Assembly: GCF_903819335.1 (NCBI RefSeq)
Contig: NZ_CAIJDE010000033.1
Span: 17,762-81,761 of the forward strand
Length of the DNA stretch: 64,000 nucleotides
DNA from: Flavobacterium panici
GTDB lineage: Bacteria > Bacteroidota > Bacteroidia > Flavobacteriales > Flavobacteriaceae
Direction: 5' to 3'
Shown here: positions 8,597 through 17,164 of the stretch, piece after piece
Layout: every line of letters begins with the position of its first letter
Position numbering within the stretch: position 1 is the stretch's first letter
Notes under the pieces: model-generated
Told to the model about the DNA's origin: nothing
Seen by the model: only the letters and a program-made list of their open reading frames with translations
The model's database searches: none
Program-made: the position numbers and the translations under genes

Positions 8597-8683
8597 CTAT
8601 AGAGATAGTATCCGTACTTCGGGAGAAGTAATCGGTGAGTTTGTCCGTGACAAAGAAGTTGTATGTAAACTTATTTTATTCAT
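8597..8683 (-). CDS. Possible leader peptide of the arginine operon
   Basis: An ORF of 28 codons begins MNKISLHTTSL and ends EVRILSL, with its ATG a few bases after the -7 box at 8689-8696, so the message would be almost leaderless. It has two arginine codons, spaced apart. It lies about 240 bp before the GNAT start. An ORF on the other strand (8556-8777) covers the same bases, so neither is secure. No terminator with a U-tract was seen between it and the GNAT gene. Confidence 0.25.
   Translation of the reverse strand: MNKISLHTTSLSRTNSPITSPEVRILSL
8640..8654. promoter_or_regulatory. Second TTTGTC-GACAAA palindrome
   Basis: TTTGTC-CGT-GACAAA has 6-bp arms and shares its outer half sites with the palindrome at 8517-8533. 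It lies about 35 bp downstream of the predicted -7 box, a place where a bound repressor could act. Confidence 0.35.
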
Positions 8684-8688
8684 CGGTG

Positions 8689-8718
8689 CAAAAGTACATT
8701 ATTTTTTTATTCACAAAA
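8689..8718 (-). promoter_or_regulatory. Candidate arginine operon promoter
   Basis: On the minus strand TTTTG (8718-8714), a 17-base spacer and TACTTTTG (8696-8689) match the Bacteroidetes -33/-7 pattern TTG...TAnnTTTG. The predicted start of transcription is near 8684, giving a leader of about 320 bases before the GNAT gene. Confidence 0.5.
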
Positions 8719-8783
8719 CAAAAAATCAAAATTCTAACATTTTTTTAATGAAAAGTTATTTTTTTGAAAGATGCTAAGGTTCT

Positions 8784-8853
8784 AAGTTGCTAAGATTCTA
8801 AGATTTTAAATTCGTGCACGCAAACTTGAAACTTGAAACTTAAAACTTGAAAC
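8784..8853. repeat. Two dispersed repeat motifs
   Basis: AAGTTGCTAAGATTCTAAG (8784-8802) is the exact reverse complement of 9-27 in this window. TGAAACTTAAAACTTGAAAC (8834-8853) is identical to 4979-4998. Together with the terminator that follows, they fill the gap between the arginine leader and the M1 peptidase gene. Confidence 0.6.
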
Positions 8854-8860
8854 AAAAACA

Positions 8861-8891
8861 AAACCCGATAGCTATAATAACTATCGGGTTT
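8861..8891 (-). terminator. Terminator after the M1 peptidase gene
   Basis: An 11-bp stem (AAACCCGATAG / CTATCGGGTTT) with a 9-base loop ends in T/A-rich tails on both sides, so it could work in both directions. It lies 25 bp past the stop of the M1 peptidase gene. Confidence 0.8.
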
Positions 8892-8915
8892 TTAAATACT
8901 TCTATTTTTGAATTA

Positions 8916-11186
8916 TTACTTTTTCGTAAATGGAATAACTTGTCCATTATCTATAAGTGTCATATCGAAACCTGTTTTGGCTTCGTTGAATTTAAATTTC
9001 AATCCTGCTCTTTTTGATTCAAAAGTATCTTTTTCACCTGCAACAGGAGTTAAAGTAAATTTTGGATAGTTTGGAAGTTCTGCATTTAAAACGCTGTTTT
9101 TCTCTGTCAATTCTATTGTTAAAGGTGATTTTACAGTAACATAATTCCCTACATAACCATCTAAAATAATATCCTTTTCAACTTTTCCCTTTCCCGCTGT
9201 CCACACATTATTACTGTCGTTATAATCCGGGAAAGCATGATCTGGATCAAGTGTAATGCTTTCAATTTCTTCTGTTGAATTATGTTTGAAAGACCACTCG
9301 TTGTTACGCTGCCAAATTTCTACCGGAAGTTTAACTCTTGTTATTTTTCCGCTTTTTGTTTTAACGTCTAATACAATTGGCATTGGCATTTTGTCGAAGT
9401 TCTCAACATTGATTACAACACCTTTTGCCGGATCATTTTTTACATATTTAATCCAGTTGATTCCCTGATCAAATCTCCAGTTGTTTACGAACCAGCTTCT
9501 CCAGAACCAGCTTAAATCTTCACCTGCAACATTTTCAATAGTTCTAAAGAAATCGTCCGGAGTTGGATGTTTGTAAGCCCAGCGCTCTACATAAGTACGT
9601 AATGCTTTATCAAAACGCTCTTGTCCTAAAACCTGCTCTCTTAAAATAACTAATCCTGCACTTGGTTTTGCATAACATAAAACACCAATATTAGCTTCCT
9701 TCATATTATCAGGAGAACTCATAATGGTTTCTAATTTTGGGCTTGTGAAATATTCTGCTTCTTCATGTAAATTAGATGCAGGCTGTTTGTATTCTCCGTT
9801 ATTAAAATCGTAAGAACTTACAGAGTTAATAAAGGTATTGAAACCTTCATCCATCCAGGCAAAATAACGCTCGTTTGAACCTACAATCATTGGGAACCAA
9901 ATATGTCCGAATTCGTGATCTGTAACTCCCCATAAATCATCTCCTTTAGATTTCCATCCGCAGAAAACAATTCCCGGATATTCCATTCCACCTTCATTTC
10001 CTGCTACGTTTGTAGCCGCAGGATAAGGATATTCGAACCATCTTTTAGAGTAATTTTCGATAGACGCTTTAGTATATTCTGTAGAACGTCCCCAAGCATC
10101 ATTTCCTGAACTTTCAACAGGATATGCTGATAATGCTAAAGATTTTTTTCCGCTTGGTAAATTTATTTTTGCTCCATCTAAAATAAAAGCCGGAGATGAT
10201 GCCCAAGAAAAGTCACGTGCATTTTTAATTTTATAATGCCAAGTTTTTTGTGCCGAAGCATTGCTGTTTGCAGTCGCAGCAACTTCATCTGCAGAACGAA
10301 TTATAACGGTTTTATCACTTTGAGAAGCATCTTTATATCTTTTCAATTGTTCTGCAGAAAATACTTCTGCTCCGTTTACTAATTCTCCGGAACCTACAAC
10401 GTAGTGATTTGCAGGAACGGTCAATTTTACATCAAAATCTCCATATTCTAAATAAAACTCAGAAGCTCCTAAATAAGGTGCCGTATTCCATCCTCTTACG
10501 TCATCATAAACACACATACGCGGATACCATTGTGCGATTGTGAATATTTTTCCGTTTTTAGTTTCTAAAACTCCCATTCTGTCTGAACCTTCAAATGGTG
10601 CAATAAATGAGAATTCGATTTTAATTTTTACAGAAGCTCCTTTTTCTGCTAATTCCTGTGGAAGGAAAATCTGCATTCTGGTATCTGTAACGATATATTT
10701 TGCTTCAACTTCTGTTTTGGTTTTCCCGCCAGAAATTACTTTTACTGATTTAATTTTATTTCCTCCGTCAAAAACCTGACCTTGAGCTCCATTACGGCTT
10801 CCGGTTAAAGGTACAACAGCATTTCCTCTGGAATCTTCTTTAAATAAATTTTGATCTAAATTCAGCCAAAGAAATCCAAGTTTATCAGGACTATTATTTG
10901 TATATGTAATTTCATCTGTACCTACAATTTCATTTGTAGTTCCGTTAAGCTTTGCCGTTATTTGATAATCGGCTCTGTTCTGCCAATATTCAACGCCTGG
11001 CTGACCGCTTGCAGTACGAGTAGAAGTACCATTTTTTGTATAAAAATGCGGTGCGAATGCATCATGATAATTGTAATTATTTACTGGATTTGCCGCTGTT
11101 GCTGAAGGCGTTTGTTGTGCCCAAACAGAAGAAAATCCAATAAACAAAGCCATGGTTAAAAAGGCTTTTGAAGATTGTTTTTTCAT
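8916..11186 (-). CDS. Secreted M1-family zinc metallopeptidase
   Basis: A predicted aminopeptidase of about 756 residues with a signal peptide ([24 protein letters not shown]), so periplasmic or surface located. The gluzincin site is HEFGH (about residues 423-427) followed by the third zinc ligand in WMDEGFNTF. The substrate-side motif GGMEYPG lies shortly before it. The N-terminal beta-saddle domain and a C-terminal domain of about 200 residues flank the catalytic core. The ATG at 11186 is chosen over a TTG at 11210, because it begins directly with the signal peptide. It is transcribed away from the epimerase gene and ends at a strong terminator. No T9SS tail is evident. Confidence 0.88.
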   Translation of the reverse strand: MKKQSSKAFLTMALFIGFSSVWAQQTPSATAANPVNNYNYHDAFAPHFYTKNGTSTRTASGQPGVEYWQNRADYQITAKLNGTTNEIVGTDEITYTNNSPDKLGFLWLNLDQNLFKEDSRGNAVVPLTGSRNGAQGQVFDGGNKIKSVKVISGGKTKTEVEAKYIVTDTRMQIFLPQELAEKGASVKIKIEFSFIAPFEGSDRMGVLETKNGKIFTIAQWYPRMCVYDDVRGWNTAPYLGASEFYLEYGDFDVKLTVPANHYVVGSGELVNGAEVFSAEQLKRYKDASQSDKTVIIRSADEVAATANSNASAQKTWHYKIKNARDFSWASSPAFILDGAKINLPSGKKSLALSAYPVESSGNDAWGRSTEYTKASIENYSKRWFEYPYPAATNVAGNEGGMEYPGIVFCGWKSKGDDLWGVTDHEFGHIWFPMIVGSNERYFAWMDEGFNTFINSVSSYDFNNGEYKQPASNLHEEAEYFTSPKLETIMSSPDNMKEANIGVLCYAKPSAGLVILREQVLGQERFDKALRTYVERWAYKHPTPDDFFRTIENVAGEDLSWFWRSWFVNNWRFDQGINWIKYVKNDPAKGVVINVENFDKMPMPIVLDVKTKSGKITRVKLPVEIWQRNNEWSFKHNSTEEIESITLDPDHAFPDYNDSNNVWTAGKGKVEKDIILDGYVGNYVTVKSPLTIELTEKNSVLNAELPNYPKFTLTPVAGEKDTFESKRAGLKFKFNEAKTGFDMTLIDNGQVIPFTKK

Positions 11187-11373
11187 ATTTTTTAGCTGTT
11201 TATGTAGCAAATTAATGAAAAAAAAAGCTATTTACAGAGAAAACGAAAAGGATAAATTTAATTTTAGCAAAAATTTATTAAAAAAATAATTCTAAGCTTT
11301 TTCCTAAAAAATAAAATTTATAAAATATATTTACATCAAGATTTAAGACTAATTCTTTTCAATAAATAACATT

Positions 11374-12225
11374 TTGAGCACAACTATATCAAATTCAACA
11401 CTTAAGGCTTCGATTAAAAATGCCGGAGCAGAATTGTTCTCTTTAAAAGACAATCAAAATAAAGAATATATCTGGGAAGGAAATCCGGATTTTTGGGGTA
11501 AACACTCTCCTATTCTTTTCCCTATTGTTGGTACATTGAAAAACAACACTTACACCATTGATAAAAAAGAATATCAATTGCCAAGACATGGTTTTGCAAG
11601 GGATATGGAATTTCAACTTATTGAAAAAACAGGCAACAGTGCGGTTTTTTCGTTAGAATCAAATGCCGAAACTTTAAAAAAATATCCGTTTGAATTTGAA
11701 CTGCAGCTTATTTATACGTTAGAAAATACTACTTTAAATATAGAATATGTGGTTATAAATAAAAGTGAATCAAAAATGCCTTTCTCAATTGGTGCACATC
11801 CGGCGATTGCTCTTCCTGAAAAGTTTGAAAATTATGCTTTTAAGTTTGAAAAAGCTGAATCTTTAAAATATAATCTTCTTGAAAATGATTTGATTTCGAA
11901 TAAAACCGAAACTTTAAAAACTACCGAAAATGTTGTTCCATTAAACTATAAACTTTTCGAAAATGATGCTTTGGTTTTTAAAACATTAGAATCTAATTCA
12001 TTAACTATTCTCGAAAATTCAAAACCTTATGTACAGGTTGAATTTGAAGATTTTCCGAGTTTGGGAATCTGGACAAAAGATCAGGCTCCTTTTGTTTGTA
12101 TTGAACCTTGGTTTGGATATTCGGACACGGCAGATAATTCAGGCGATTTGTTTAAAAAAGAAGGAATTTTGATTTTAGATGTCGACCAGTCATTTCATTC
12201 AAAATTCAGTATTAAAATAGTATAA
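11374..12225 (+). CDS. Aldose 1-epimerase-like protein
   Basis: A 283-residue galactose-mutarotase-fold protein, of the shorter YeaD/LacX-like kind. Motifs: AGAELFSLKDNQNKEYIWEGNPDFWGKHSPILFPIVGTL near the N-terminus, PRHGFARDMEF, the active-site region FSIGAHPAIALP, and PFVCIEPWFGYSD. The start is TTG at 11374; the protein would otherwise lose its first beta strand. It is divergent from the M1 peptidase and followed after 6 bp by a GNAT gene, so the two are probably co-transcribed. The sugar substrate is not known. Confidence 0.85.
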   Translation: MSTTISNSTLKASIKNAGAELFSLKDNQNKEYIWEGNPDFWGKHSPILFPIVGTLKNNTYTIDKKEYQLPRHGFARDMEFQLIEKTGNSAVFSLESNAETLKKYPFEFELQLIYTLENTTLNIEYVVINKSESKMPFSIGAHPAIALPEKFENYAFKFEKAESLKYNLLENDLISNKTETLKTTENVVPLNYKLFENDALVFKTLESNSLTILENSKPYVQVEFEDFPSLGIWTKDQAPFVCIEPWFGYSDTADNSGDLFKKEGILILDVDQSFHSKFSIKIV

Positions 12226-12231
12226 TTTAAG

Positions 12232-12780
12232 ATGTTAGAATTTAACTTTCACCCATTTCCGGTAATCGAAACGGAGCGTTTACTTTTAAGAAGAATTACG
12301 AATGACGATGTAAATGAAATTTTTGAATTGCGTTCGAATCCTGAAACTATGAAATATATTCCGAGGCCATTAGTTAAAAATAATGAAGATGCTTTGGAAC
12401 ATATTGCTATGATTGAGGAAAAAATAGAAACCAATGTTGGAATTAATTGGGGAATTACCCTAAAAGATAATCCTAAACTTCTGGGAATTATTGGTTATTA
12501 CAGAATGCAGCCCGAAAATCATCGTGCAGAAATTGGTTATATGTTATCGCCAGATTTTCATGGAAAAGGAATTATTCCCGAAGCTGTAAATAGATTAATT
12601 CAATACGGTTTTGAGGATTTAAAACTGCATTCGATCGAAGCGGTAATTGATCCTGAAAACTATGCATCTGAAAAGGTATTACAAAAATGCGGATTTGTGA
12701 AAGAAGCTCATCTAAAAGAAGCTGAACTTTATGAAGGCAAATTTCTGGATAAAGTAATTTATTCTTTGCTTCAGAATTAG
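12232..12780 (+). CDS. GNAT N-acetyltransferase, RimJ/RimL type
   Basis: A 182-residue acetyltransferase of the RimJ/RimL family: it opens with the typical FPVIETERLLLRRIT and has the acetyl-CoA loop AEIGYMLSPDFHGKGIIPEAVNRLIQYGF, then EAVIDPENYASEKVLQKCGF. Members acetylate ribosomal proteins or small molecules; the substrate here is unknown. The gene starts 6 bp after the epimerase-like gene and likely shares its transcript. Confidence 0.85.
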   Translation: MLEFNFHPFPVIETERLLLRRITNDDVNEIFELRSNPETMKYIPRPLVKNNEDALEHIAMIEEKIETNVGINWGITLKDNPKLLGIIGYYRMQPENHRAEIGYMLSPDFHGKGIIPEAVNRLIQYGFEDLKLHSIEAVIDPENYASEKVLQKCGFVKEAHLKEAELYEGKFLDKVIYSLLQN

Positions 12781-12856
12781 GCATTTTACTATTCCTCACA
12801 AAAAACATTTCTTGTTAAAATCATCTATTCCTGCAATAGTAAATGCGCTATTGCGT

Positions 12857-12864
12857 TATATTTG
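12857..12864 (+). promoter_or_regulatory. Candidate -7 box before the outer-membrane protein gene
   Basis: TATATTTG fits TAnnTTTG exactly and lies 41 bp before the ATG at 12906. A good -33 TTG at the right spacing is not seen. Confidence 0.35.
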
Positions 12865-12905
12865 TGGCCGAAAACAGATTACGTCCGCGATCACAAAAAA
12901 ATACC

Positions 12906-13463
12906 ATGAAAAAATTATTCGCCTTTATTGTTCTTTTTTTATCCATACAATTACAAAGTCAGACTTTTATAAAATTTAACGGAGCTACTGCTTTAGTTGG
13001 GATTCCAAATGTTGGTATCGAAACCAGTATTGGCGAAAAAACCACTTTTAGTTTTGATGTAATGGCTTCTTTCTGGAAATCATTTAACGGAAATAATCCG
13101 ATGGAATTTTACACTTTTACTCCAGAAGTTCGTTATCATTTTAAAGAAAAATACAACGGATTTTATGTTGGTGCTCACGCAGGTCCTGATTTTTATCAAT
13201 TACAAAAATGGAATTACTGGGATACTAATAAATATGAACACGGATTTGGTTACCGTTTAGGAGTTACTGTAGGTTATAATATCAAATTAAACGATAAATT
13301 TTTACTGGATATTTTTGCAGGAGGCGGATGGCACCAAGGTTTTTACCATGGATATTATAATGACGGAACGCCAGGCAGATATGAAAAAGCTCCAAACTGG
13401 AACAAAAGCGGTGAATGGCTTCCGTATCGCGGCGGTGTAATGCTTTCGTATAAACTGAACTAA
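12906..13463 (+). CDS. Outer-membrane beta-barrel protein
   Basis: 185 residues with a signal peptide (MKKLFAFIVLFLSIQLQSQ) and alternating strands rich in aromatic residues and glycine (YTFTPEVRYHFKEKYNGFYVGAHAGPDFY, FGYRLGVTVGYNIKL). The last residues (YRGGVMLSYKLN) look like a final barrel strand. It resembles the DUF3575-type small outer-membrane proteins of Bacteroidetes, but I am not certain of the family. The ATG at 12906 starts the signal peptide; an upstream in-frame ATG at 12843 would put a charged stretch before it. Its stop is two bases from the stop of the convergent gene. Confidence 0.75.
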   Translation: MKKLFAFIVLFLSIQLQSQTFIKFNGATALVGIPNVGIETSIGEKTTFSFDVMASFWKSFNGNNPMEFYTFTPEVRYHFKEKYNGFYVGAHAGPDFYQLQKWNYWDTNKYEHGFGYRLGVTVGYNIKLNDKFLLDIFAGGGWHQGFYHGYYNDGTPGRYEKAPNWNKSGEWLPYRGGVMLSYKLN

Positions 13464-13465
13464 AA

Positions 13466-13690
13466 TCAGCTGAGTTTAGGAAGCATTTTTACATATAATT
13501 CTTCTACTTTTTTTCGCGCCCAATCGGTTTTTCTTAAAAAAGTAAGGCTCGATTTTACACTTGGATTTGAAGTGAAACATTTTACAGGAATCAATTCTCC
13601 TAAAGTGTCAAAACCATAATGGTCAACTAAGGTTTCTACAATCTTTTGAAGTGTGATTCCGTGAAGCGGATCTTTAGATTTACTTTCCAT
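13466..13690 (-). CDS. VF530-family (DUF2132) small protein
   Basis: A 74-residue protein that matches the VF530 family: [62 protein letters not shown] contains the conserved DPLHG, LG..I...CF..NPS..SSL.FLRKT.WAR pattern. The fold is reported as DNA-binding-like, but the role is unknown. It is convergent with the preceding outer-membrane protein gene and stands alone. Confidence 0.88.
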   Translation of the reverse strand: MESKSKDPLHGITLQKIVETLVDHYGFDTLGELIPVKCFTSNPSVKSSLTFLRKTDWARKKVEELYVKMLPKLS

Positions 13691-13711
13691 TTTATATAAT
13701 TTAAATAATAC

Positions 13712-13742
13712 AAAAGACCGTCCTCAAAAAGAATGGTCTTTT
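13712..13742 (-). terminator. Terminator after outer-membrane protein gene
   Basis: AAAAGACC (13712-13719) pairs with GGTCTTTT (13735-13742) with T-runs outside. It is downstream of the gene that ends at 13790. Confidence 0.65.
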
Positions 13743-13789
13743 TTGCAAAATTAACGAATTCACCTAATACAATTCGTTAAAAGCTAAAA

Positions 13790-14428
13790 TTAGAATACGA
13801 ATTTAAATCCAAAAGAAAGCGGTGAAGTTAAATTTGGATTACTTCCTGCTAAAACCGTGTTATAAAACGGATCTACATTTGCAACATGCGCCAACCCAAA
13901 ATTTGTAACCGTCGTTTTTTCTCCATTTTTAGGCTCAATAGTCGTAGAAGTAAAATTAGCCAAATCGTAAGAGAACTCAACTGAGAAGTTTTTCGTAACA
14001 AAATAGTCAAAACCTCCTGATACAGATAATCCTACCTGATTAACTTTCAACTCGCTTTCTTTTTCTTTTCCTGTAATAACCGGCAAAGCTGCTTGTCCAA
14101 AGAAGTACAACGAACCCGCTACATTCCAATATTTTCTTGCTAGAGGCTGAATCACAAATAAATCTGTTTTTGCAGCTGTTCCAGCGTTAGAATCTGCTTT
14201 TATATTAATAAACCCAATTCCTGCTCCAACGGCAACTGAAGGTGTAACAAATGTACCAACAACCGGAAGTACAGATAAACTTGTATTTTTTAAATCTGCC
14301 GTTTTTGTCTGCTGATAACCAAATTGCGAAGTTGCAAACCAAGCTCCTTTTAAACCTTGAGCCGAATCCTGAGCTTTTACAGATAAACCAATTAATGCAA
14401 TACCAACTAATGTAAAAATCTTTTTCAT
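13790..14428 (-). CDS. Porin-like outer-membrane beta-barrel protein
   Basis: 212 residues with a cleavable signal peptide (MKKIFTLVGIALIGLSVKAQ) and amphipathic strands ending in SFGFKFVF, a terminal Phe barrel signature. The sequence (GAWFATSQFGYQQTKT, VAVGAGIGFINIK, VGLSVSGGFDYFVTKNFSVEFSYDLANF) fits the OmpW/porin-family barrels common in flavobacteria. Its own promoter is predicted at 14455-14483 and a terminator follows. No specific substrate can be read. Confidence 0.8.
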   Translation of the reverse strand: MKKIFTLVGIALIGLSVKAQDSAQGLKGAWFATSQFGYQQTKTADLKNTSLSVLPVVGTFVTPSVAVGAGIGFINIKADSNAGTAAKTDLFVIQPLARKYWNVAGSLYFFGQAALPVITGKEKESELKVNQVGLSVSGGFDYFVTKNFSVEFSYDLANFTSTTIEPKNGEKTTVTNFGLAHVANVDPFYNTVLAGSNPNLTSPLSFGFKFVF

Positions 14429-14454
14429 TTTAAGTTTGTTTTATAATTACAAAA

Positions 14455-14483
14455 CAAACTTATGAGTAAGGTTTTGTGCCAAA
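14455..14483 (-). promoter_or_regulatory. Promoter of the outer-membrane barrel gene
   Basis: Minus-strand TTTG (14483-14480), 17-base spacer, TAAGTTTG (14462-14455): a good match to the Bacteroidetes promoter pattern, 27 bp before the ATG at 14428. Confidence 0.55.
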
Positions 14484-14553
14484 GCTGATTAAAATCATAG
14501 ATTAAAAGAAATCTTTAATTATATTTGACAGTATGAATGTCTTGCATTTTTCT

Positions 14554-14561
14554 TACTTTTG
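14554..14561 (+). promoter_or_regulatory. -7 box directly in front of smpB
   Basis: TACTTTTG fits TAnnTTTG and ends 5 bases before the smpB ATG, so transcription would start at or next to the ATG. A TTTG lies 26 bases upstream, which is wider than usual spacing. Confidence 0.4.
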
Positions 14562-14566
14562 CCACC

Positions 14567-15022
14567 ATGTTAAAATCAGTCAATATACTTAATAAGAGAG
14601 CTCGTTTTGATTACGAGATAATCGACACTTATACTGCCGGAATTGTTTTGGCGGGAACCGAAATCAAATCAATACGTTTAGGGAAAGCGAATATTACAGA
14701 AAGCTTTTGCGAATTTAGCGGTTTGGAGCTTTTTGCTATCAATACTTATATAGAAGAATATTCGTTTGGAAACCAGTTTAATCATAAATCACGAAGCGAA
14801 CGTAAATTGCTTTTAAACAAAAAAGAATTAAAAACACTTCATAAAAGCGTTCAGGCAAAAGGTCTTACTATCGTTCCGCTTAAATTGTTTACCAATGAAA
14901 AAGGTCTTGCAAAACTGCAAATTGGTCTTTGTAAAGGAAAGAAAAACTACGACAAACGTGAATCACTAAAAGAACAAGATACAAAACGTGACTTGGACAG
15001 AATTAAAAAAGCGTACAACTAA
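14567..15022 (+). CDS. smpB: SsrA-binding protein SmpB
   Basis: Binds tmRNA and brings it to stalled ribosomes for trans-translation. 151 residues from the ATG at 14567, the family's usual length. Motifs: [40 protein letters not shown] at the N-terminus and the C-terminal [24 protein letters not shown] tail that enters the ribosome. An upstream in-frame ATG at 14537 is unlikely, since it would precede the predicted promoter. The lipoprotein gene follows 78 bp later. Confidence 0.95.
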   Translation: MLKSVNILNKRARFDYEIIDTYTAGIVLAGTEIKSIRLGKANITESFCEFSGLELFAINTYIEEYSFGNQFNHKSRSERKLLLNKKELKTLHKSVQAKGLTIVPLKLFTNEKGLAKLQIGLCKGKKNYDKRESLKEQDTKRDLDRIKKAYN

Positions 15023-15100
15023 TCTTTCATTTATTCTAACTAAATCTGTGTTTATCAAAATTTTATAGTTATTTTTATAGAAACAATATAACTGTAAAAT

Positions 15101-15742
15101 ATGAAAAAGTACTTAATTCTACTCATTGCAATTCTGTCACTTTCAGGTTGTGGCAGTAATACAACTATTGTAAATAGCTGGAGAGATCCAAAAATAACCG
15201 TTGCCCAGGAACACTTTAAAAAAGTCCTGGTTGTTGCTTTAGTTAAAGATGAAGCTTCGAGGAGAATTACCGAAAATCGAATTGCATCAAGTAACCCGAT
15301 TTTTAAAACTTCTTATCAATACTTAAACGAAACTACCAAAGATCTCACAAAGGAACAAAAACTAAAAATTCTTCAGGACGAAAATTTTGACGGTGTTGTA
15401 ACCATGCGTTTGGTAAGCACCGAAAAAGAAACGACTTATGTTCCGGGATCTTATACCGGAATGTATTACGGCGGTTTTGACGGCTTATATTCTGGAGTTT
15501 ACGGTTATGGTTTTGGAAACTGGTACGGAATGTATTCTCCTGCTTACTATGATCCCGGATATTATCAGGAAACAACTTATTATATGGTTGAAACCAATAT
15601 TTTTTCTTTAAAAGAAAATAAACTAATCTGGACCGGAACTACAAAATCAGATTATGTTACAGACTTAGGCCAAACTGTAGATGCCATTATGCAAGCTGTG
15701 GTTAAAGAAATGAGAAAAGACGGTTCTTTACCTCCAAAATAA
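15101..15742 (+). CDS. Predicted lipoprotein, DUF4136-like
   Basis: 213 residues with a lipoprotein signal ending in LSLSGCGSNTTI. After it comes NSWRDPKITVAQEHFKKVLVVALVKDEASRRITENRI, similar to the NSWRDP motif of DUF4136-like lipoproteins. A Gly/Tyr-rich stretch (GMYYGGFDGLYSGVYGYGFGNWYGMYSPAYYDPGYY, about residues 125-160) interrupts the domain. The C-terminal part (LIWTGTTKSDYV...VVKEMRKDGSLPPK) resembles the usual end of such proteins. Cell-envelope location is likely, function unknown. Confidence 0.7.
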   Translation: MKKYLILLIAILSLSGCGSNTTIVNSWRDPKITVAQEHFKKVLVVALVKDEASRRITENRIASSNPIFKTSYQYLNETTKDLTKEQKLKILQDENFDGVVTMRLVSTEKETTYVPGSYTGMYYGGFDGLYSGVYGYGFGNWYGMYSPAYYDPGYYQETTYYMVETNIFSLKENKLIWTGTTKSDYVTDLGQTVDAIMQAVVKEMRKDGSLPPK

Positions 15743-15751
15743 ATTCAAAAG

Positions 15752-15779
15752 AAAGCAATATTGTATTATTGCTTTTTTT
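15752..15779 (+). terminator. Terminator after the lipoprotein gene
   Basis: AAAGCAATA (15752-15760) and TATTGCTTT (15767-15775) form a 9-bp stem with a 6-base loop, followed by a T-run. Confidence 0.8.
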
Positions 15780-15796
15780 ATGATTTAAAAAATGAC

Positions 15797-15804
15797 TAAA
15801 TTTG
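15797..15804 (+). promoter_or_regulatory. -7 box before the HTH-Fic gene
   Basis: TAAATTTG fits TAnnTTTG, 24 bp before the ATG at 15829. The box lies in a short gap after the preceding terminator, so the Fic gene has its own transcript. Confidence 0.4.
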
Positions 15805-15828
15805 TCAAGACTTAAATTTTCATCAAAA

Positions 15829-16878
15829 ATGAAATCACTTTTAAAAAATGCAAGAGAACAAAAGGGCTTAAAAACGCGTGAACTGGCGCAGCTTGCCGGA
15901 ATTGATCAGGCATTAATAAGCAAATTTGAATCGGGAACGCGAAAACCTACTAAAGATCAAATTACAAAACTCGCCCAGCTTTTAGAAATTGATTATGAAA
16001 CTTTAATGATTGCCTGGCTAAAAGAAAAAATTCTTTATGAAATTGGTGATGAAGAATTTGCTTTGAAAGCTTTAAAAATGGCAGAAGATGAAATCAAATA
16101 CAACAAAACTATATCAAATCTTAAGCTATCAACTTCTTTAGAAAAAATCTTAAAAGAAATTGATCTTCTAAAAGAAAAATTAGACTCTTACAAACAATTT
16201 GACAGCTTTAAGATCAGACAAGCTTTAGAACTTGAATATACCTTTGAAAGCAATAGAATTGAAGGAAATACAATGACACTTCGTGAAACTGATATGGTTA
16301 TTAATGAAGGTTTGACCATTTCCGGAAAAAGTATGCGAGAACATCTTGAGGCAATAAATCATCAGGAAGCCATTGGTTTTATTAAAGATTTAATGAGCAA
16401 AAATAATTCATTAAACGAACGTGATCTCTTATCAATTCATAATTTAATTCTTAGAGGAATAATTCCGGAAGATGCTGGACGTTATCGAAAAGTTCAGGTT
16501 ATGATACAAGATAGCAGCCACATGCCGTCGCAGCCTTTGTTAGTTCAGCAAGAAATGGAGGAATATTTTATTTGGTATGAAATCAATAAAAACAAACTTC
16601 ATCCGGTTATTTTAGCTGCTGAAATGCATGAAAGATTAGCAACAATTCATCCTTTTATTGATGGAAACGGAAGAACTTCAAGATTAATCATGAATTTAAT
16701 TTTAATGCAAAAAGGATATTTAATAGCCAATATTAAAGGTGATTATGAAAACAGAATCCGTTATTATCAATCTCTGGAAACTGCTCAGACCAAAAAGGAT
16801 AAAGAAGATTTTTTGCTTTTTATAGCTCAAACACAAAAAGAAAGTTTAGAAAGATACATCGCAATTCTTACTCAATAA
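15829..16878 (+). CDS. HTH (XRE)-Fic protein, class II AMP-transferase
   Basis: Two-domain protein of 349 residues. Residues 1-60 form an XRE-type helix-turn-helix (LLKNAREQKGLKTRELAQLAGIDQALISKFESGTRKPT). The Fic domain has the catalytic HPFIDGNGRTSR motif (HPFxxGNGRxxR) in its second half. An inhibitory alpha-helix motif (S/T)xxxE(G/N) is seen N-terminal to the Fic core in ESNRIEGN, making it class II and autoinhibited. Such proteins usually AMPylate a target. The HTH suggests it represses its own gene. The start at 15829 is chosen over a GTG/ATG-like in-frame codon at 15802, which overlaps the -7 box. No partner antitoxin gene is next to it. Confidence 0.9.
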   Translation: MKSLLKNAREQKGLKTRELAQLAGIDQALISKFESGTRKPTKDQITKLAQLLEIDYETLMIAWLKEKILYEIGDEEFALKALKMAEDEIKYNKTISNLKLSTSLEKILKEIDLLKEKLDSYKQFDSFKIRQALELEYTFESNRIEGNTMTLRETDMVINEGLTISGKSMREHLEAINHQEAIGFIKDLMSKNNSLNERDLLSIHNLILRGIIPEDAGRYRKVQVMIQDSSHMPSQPLLVQQEMEEYFIWYEINKNKLHPVILAAEMHERLATIHPFIDGNGRTSRLIMNLILMQKGYLIANIKGDYENRIRYYQSLETAQTKKDKEDFLLFIAQTQKESLERYIAILTQ

Positions 16879-16967
16879 AAAAAGGGTGTTTCAAAAGTCT
16901 AGACAACTTCTTTACTATAATTATTTAGTTTATTAGAAAACTGAGCATTTCATTTTTTACCAGACAT

Positions 16968-17145
16968 CATTCCGTAGGAATGTTTCATCGGTAGAAAAAA
17001 TAGCAACCACCCAAATTTACACGTTCCGTAGGAACGTTTGATATACCTAATTATTTAAAATAATATCAAAATCAAACGTTCCTACGGAACGTATAAACAT
17101 CAACAATAACATAATTTTCTACCAATGAATTGTTCCTACGGAACA
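16968..17145. repeat. Nested inverted repeats built on TTCCGTAGGAA
   Basis: Four palindromic copies lie at 16968-16982, 17021-17037, 17076-17092 and 17131-17145. The inner pair (ACGTTCCGTAGGAACGT and its complement) and the outer pair (each joined to a TTCATyGGTAGAAAA-like flank) are arranged as nested inverted repeats. The stretch 16879-17204 holds no ORF. It separates the Fic gene from pcm. Confidence 0.75.
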
Positions 17146-17164
17146 TATATGTTATTGAATACTA

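Noticed and set aside
8556..8777. 73-residue plus-strand ORF
   Set aside because: Codons look protein-like only in the first ~45; the rest is AT-rich filler, and it is antisense to the likely arginine leader. Mentioned in a finding because it is not excluded.
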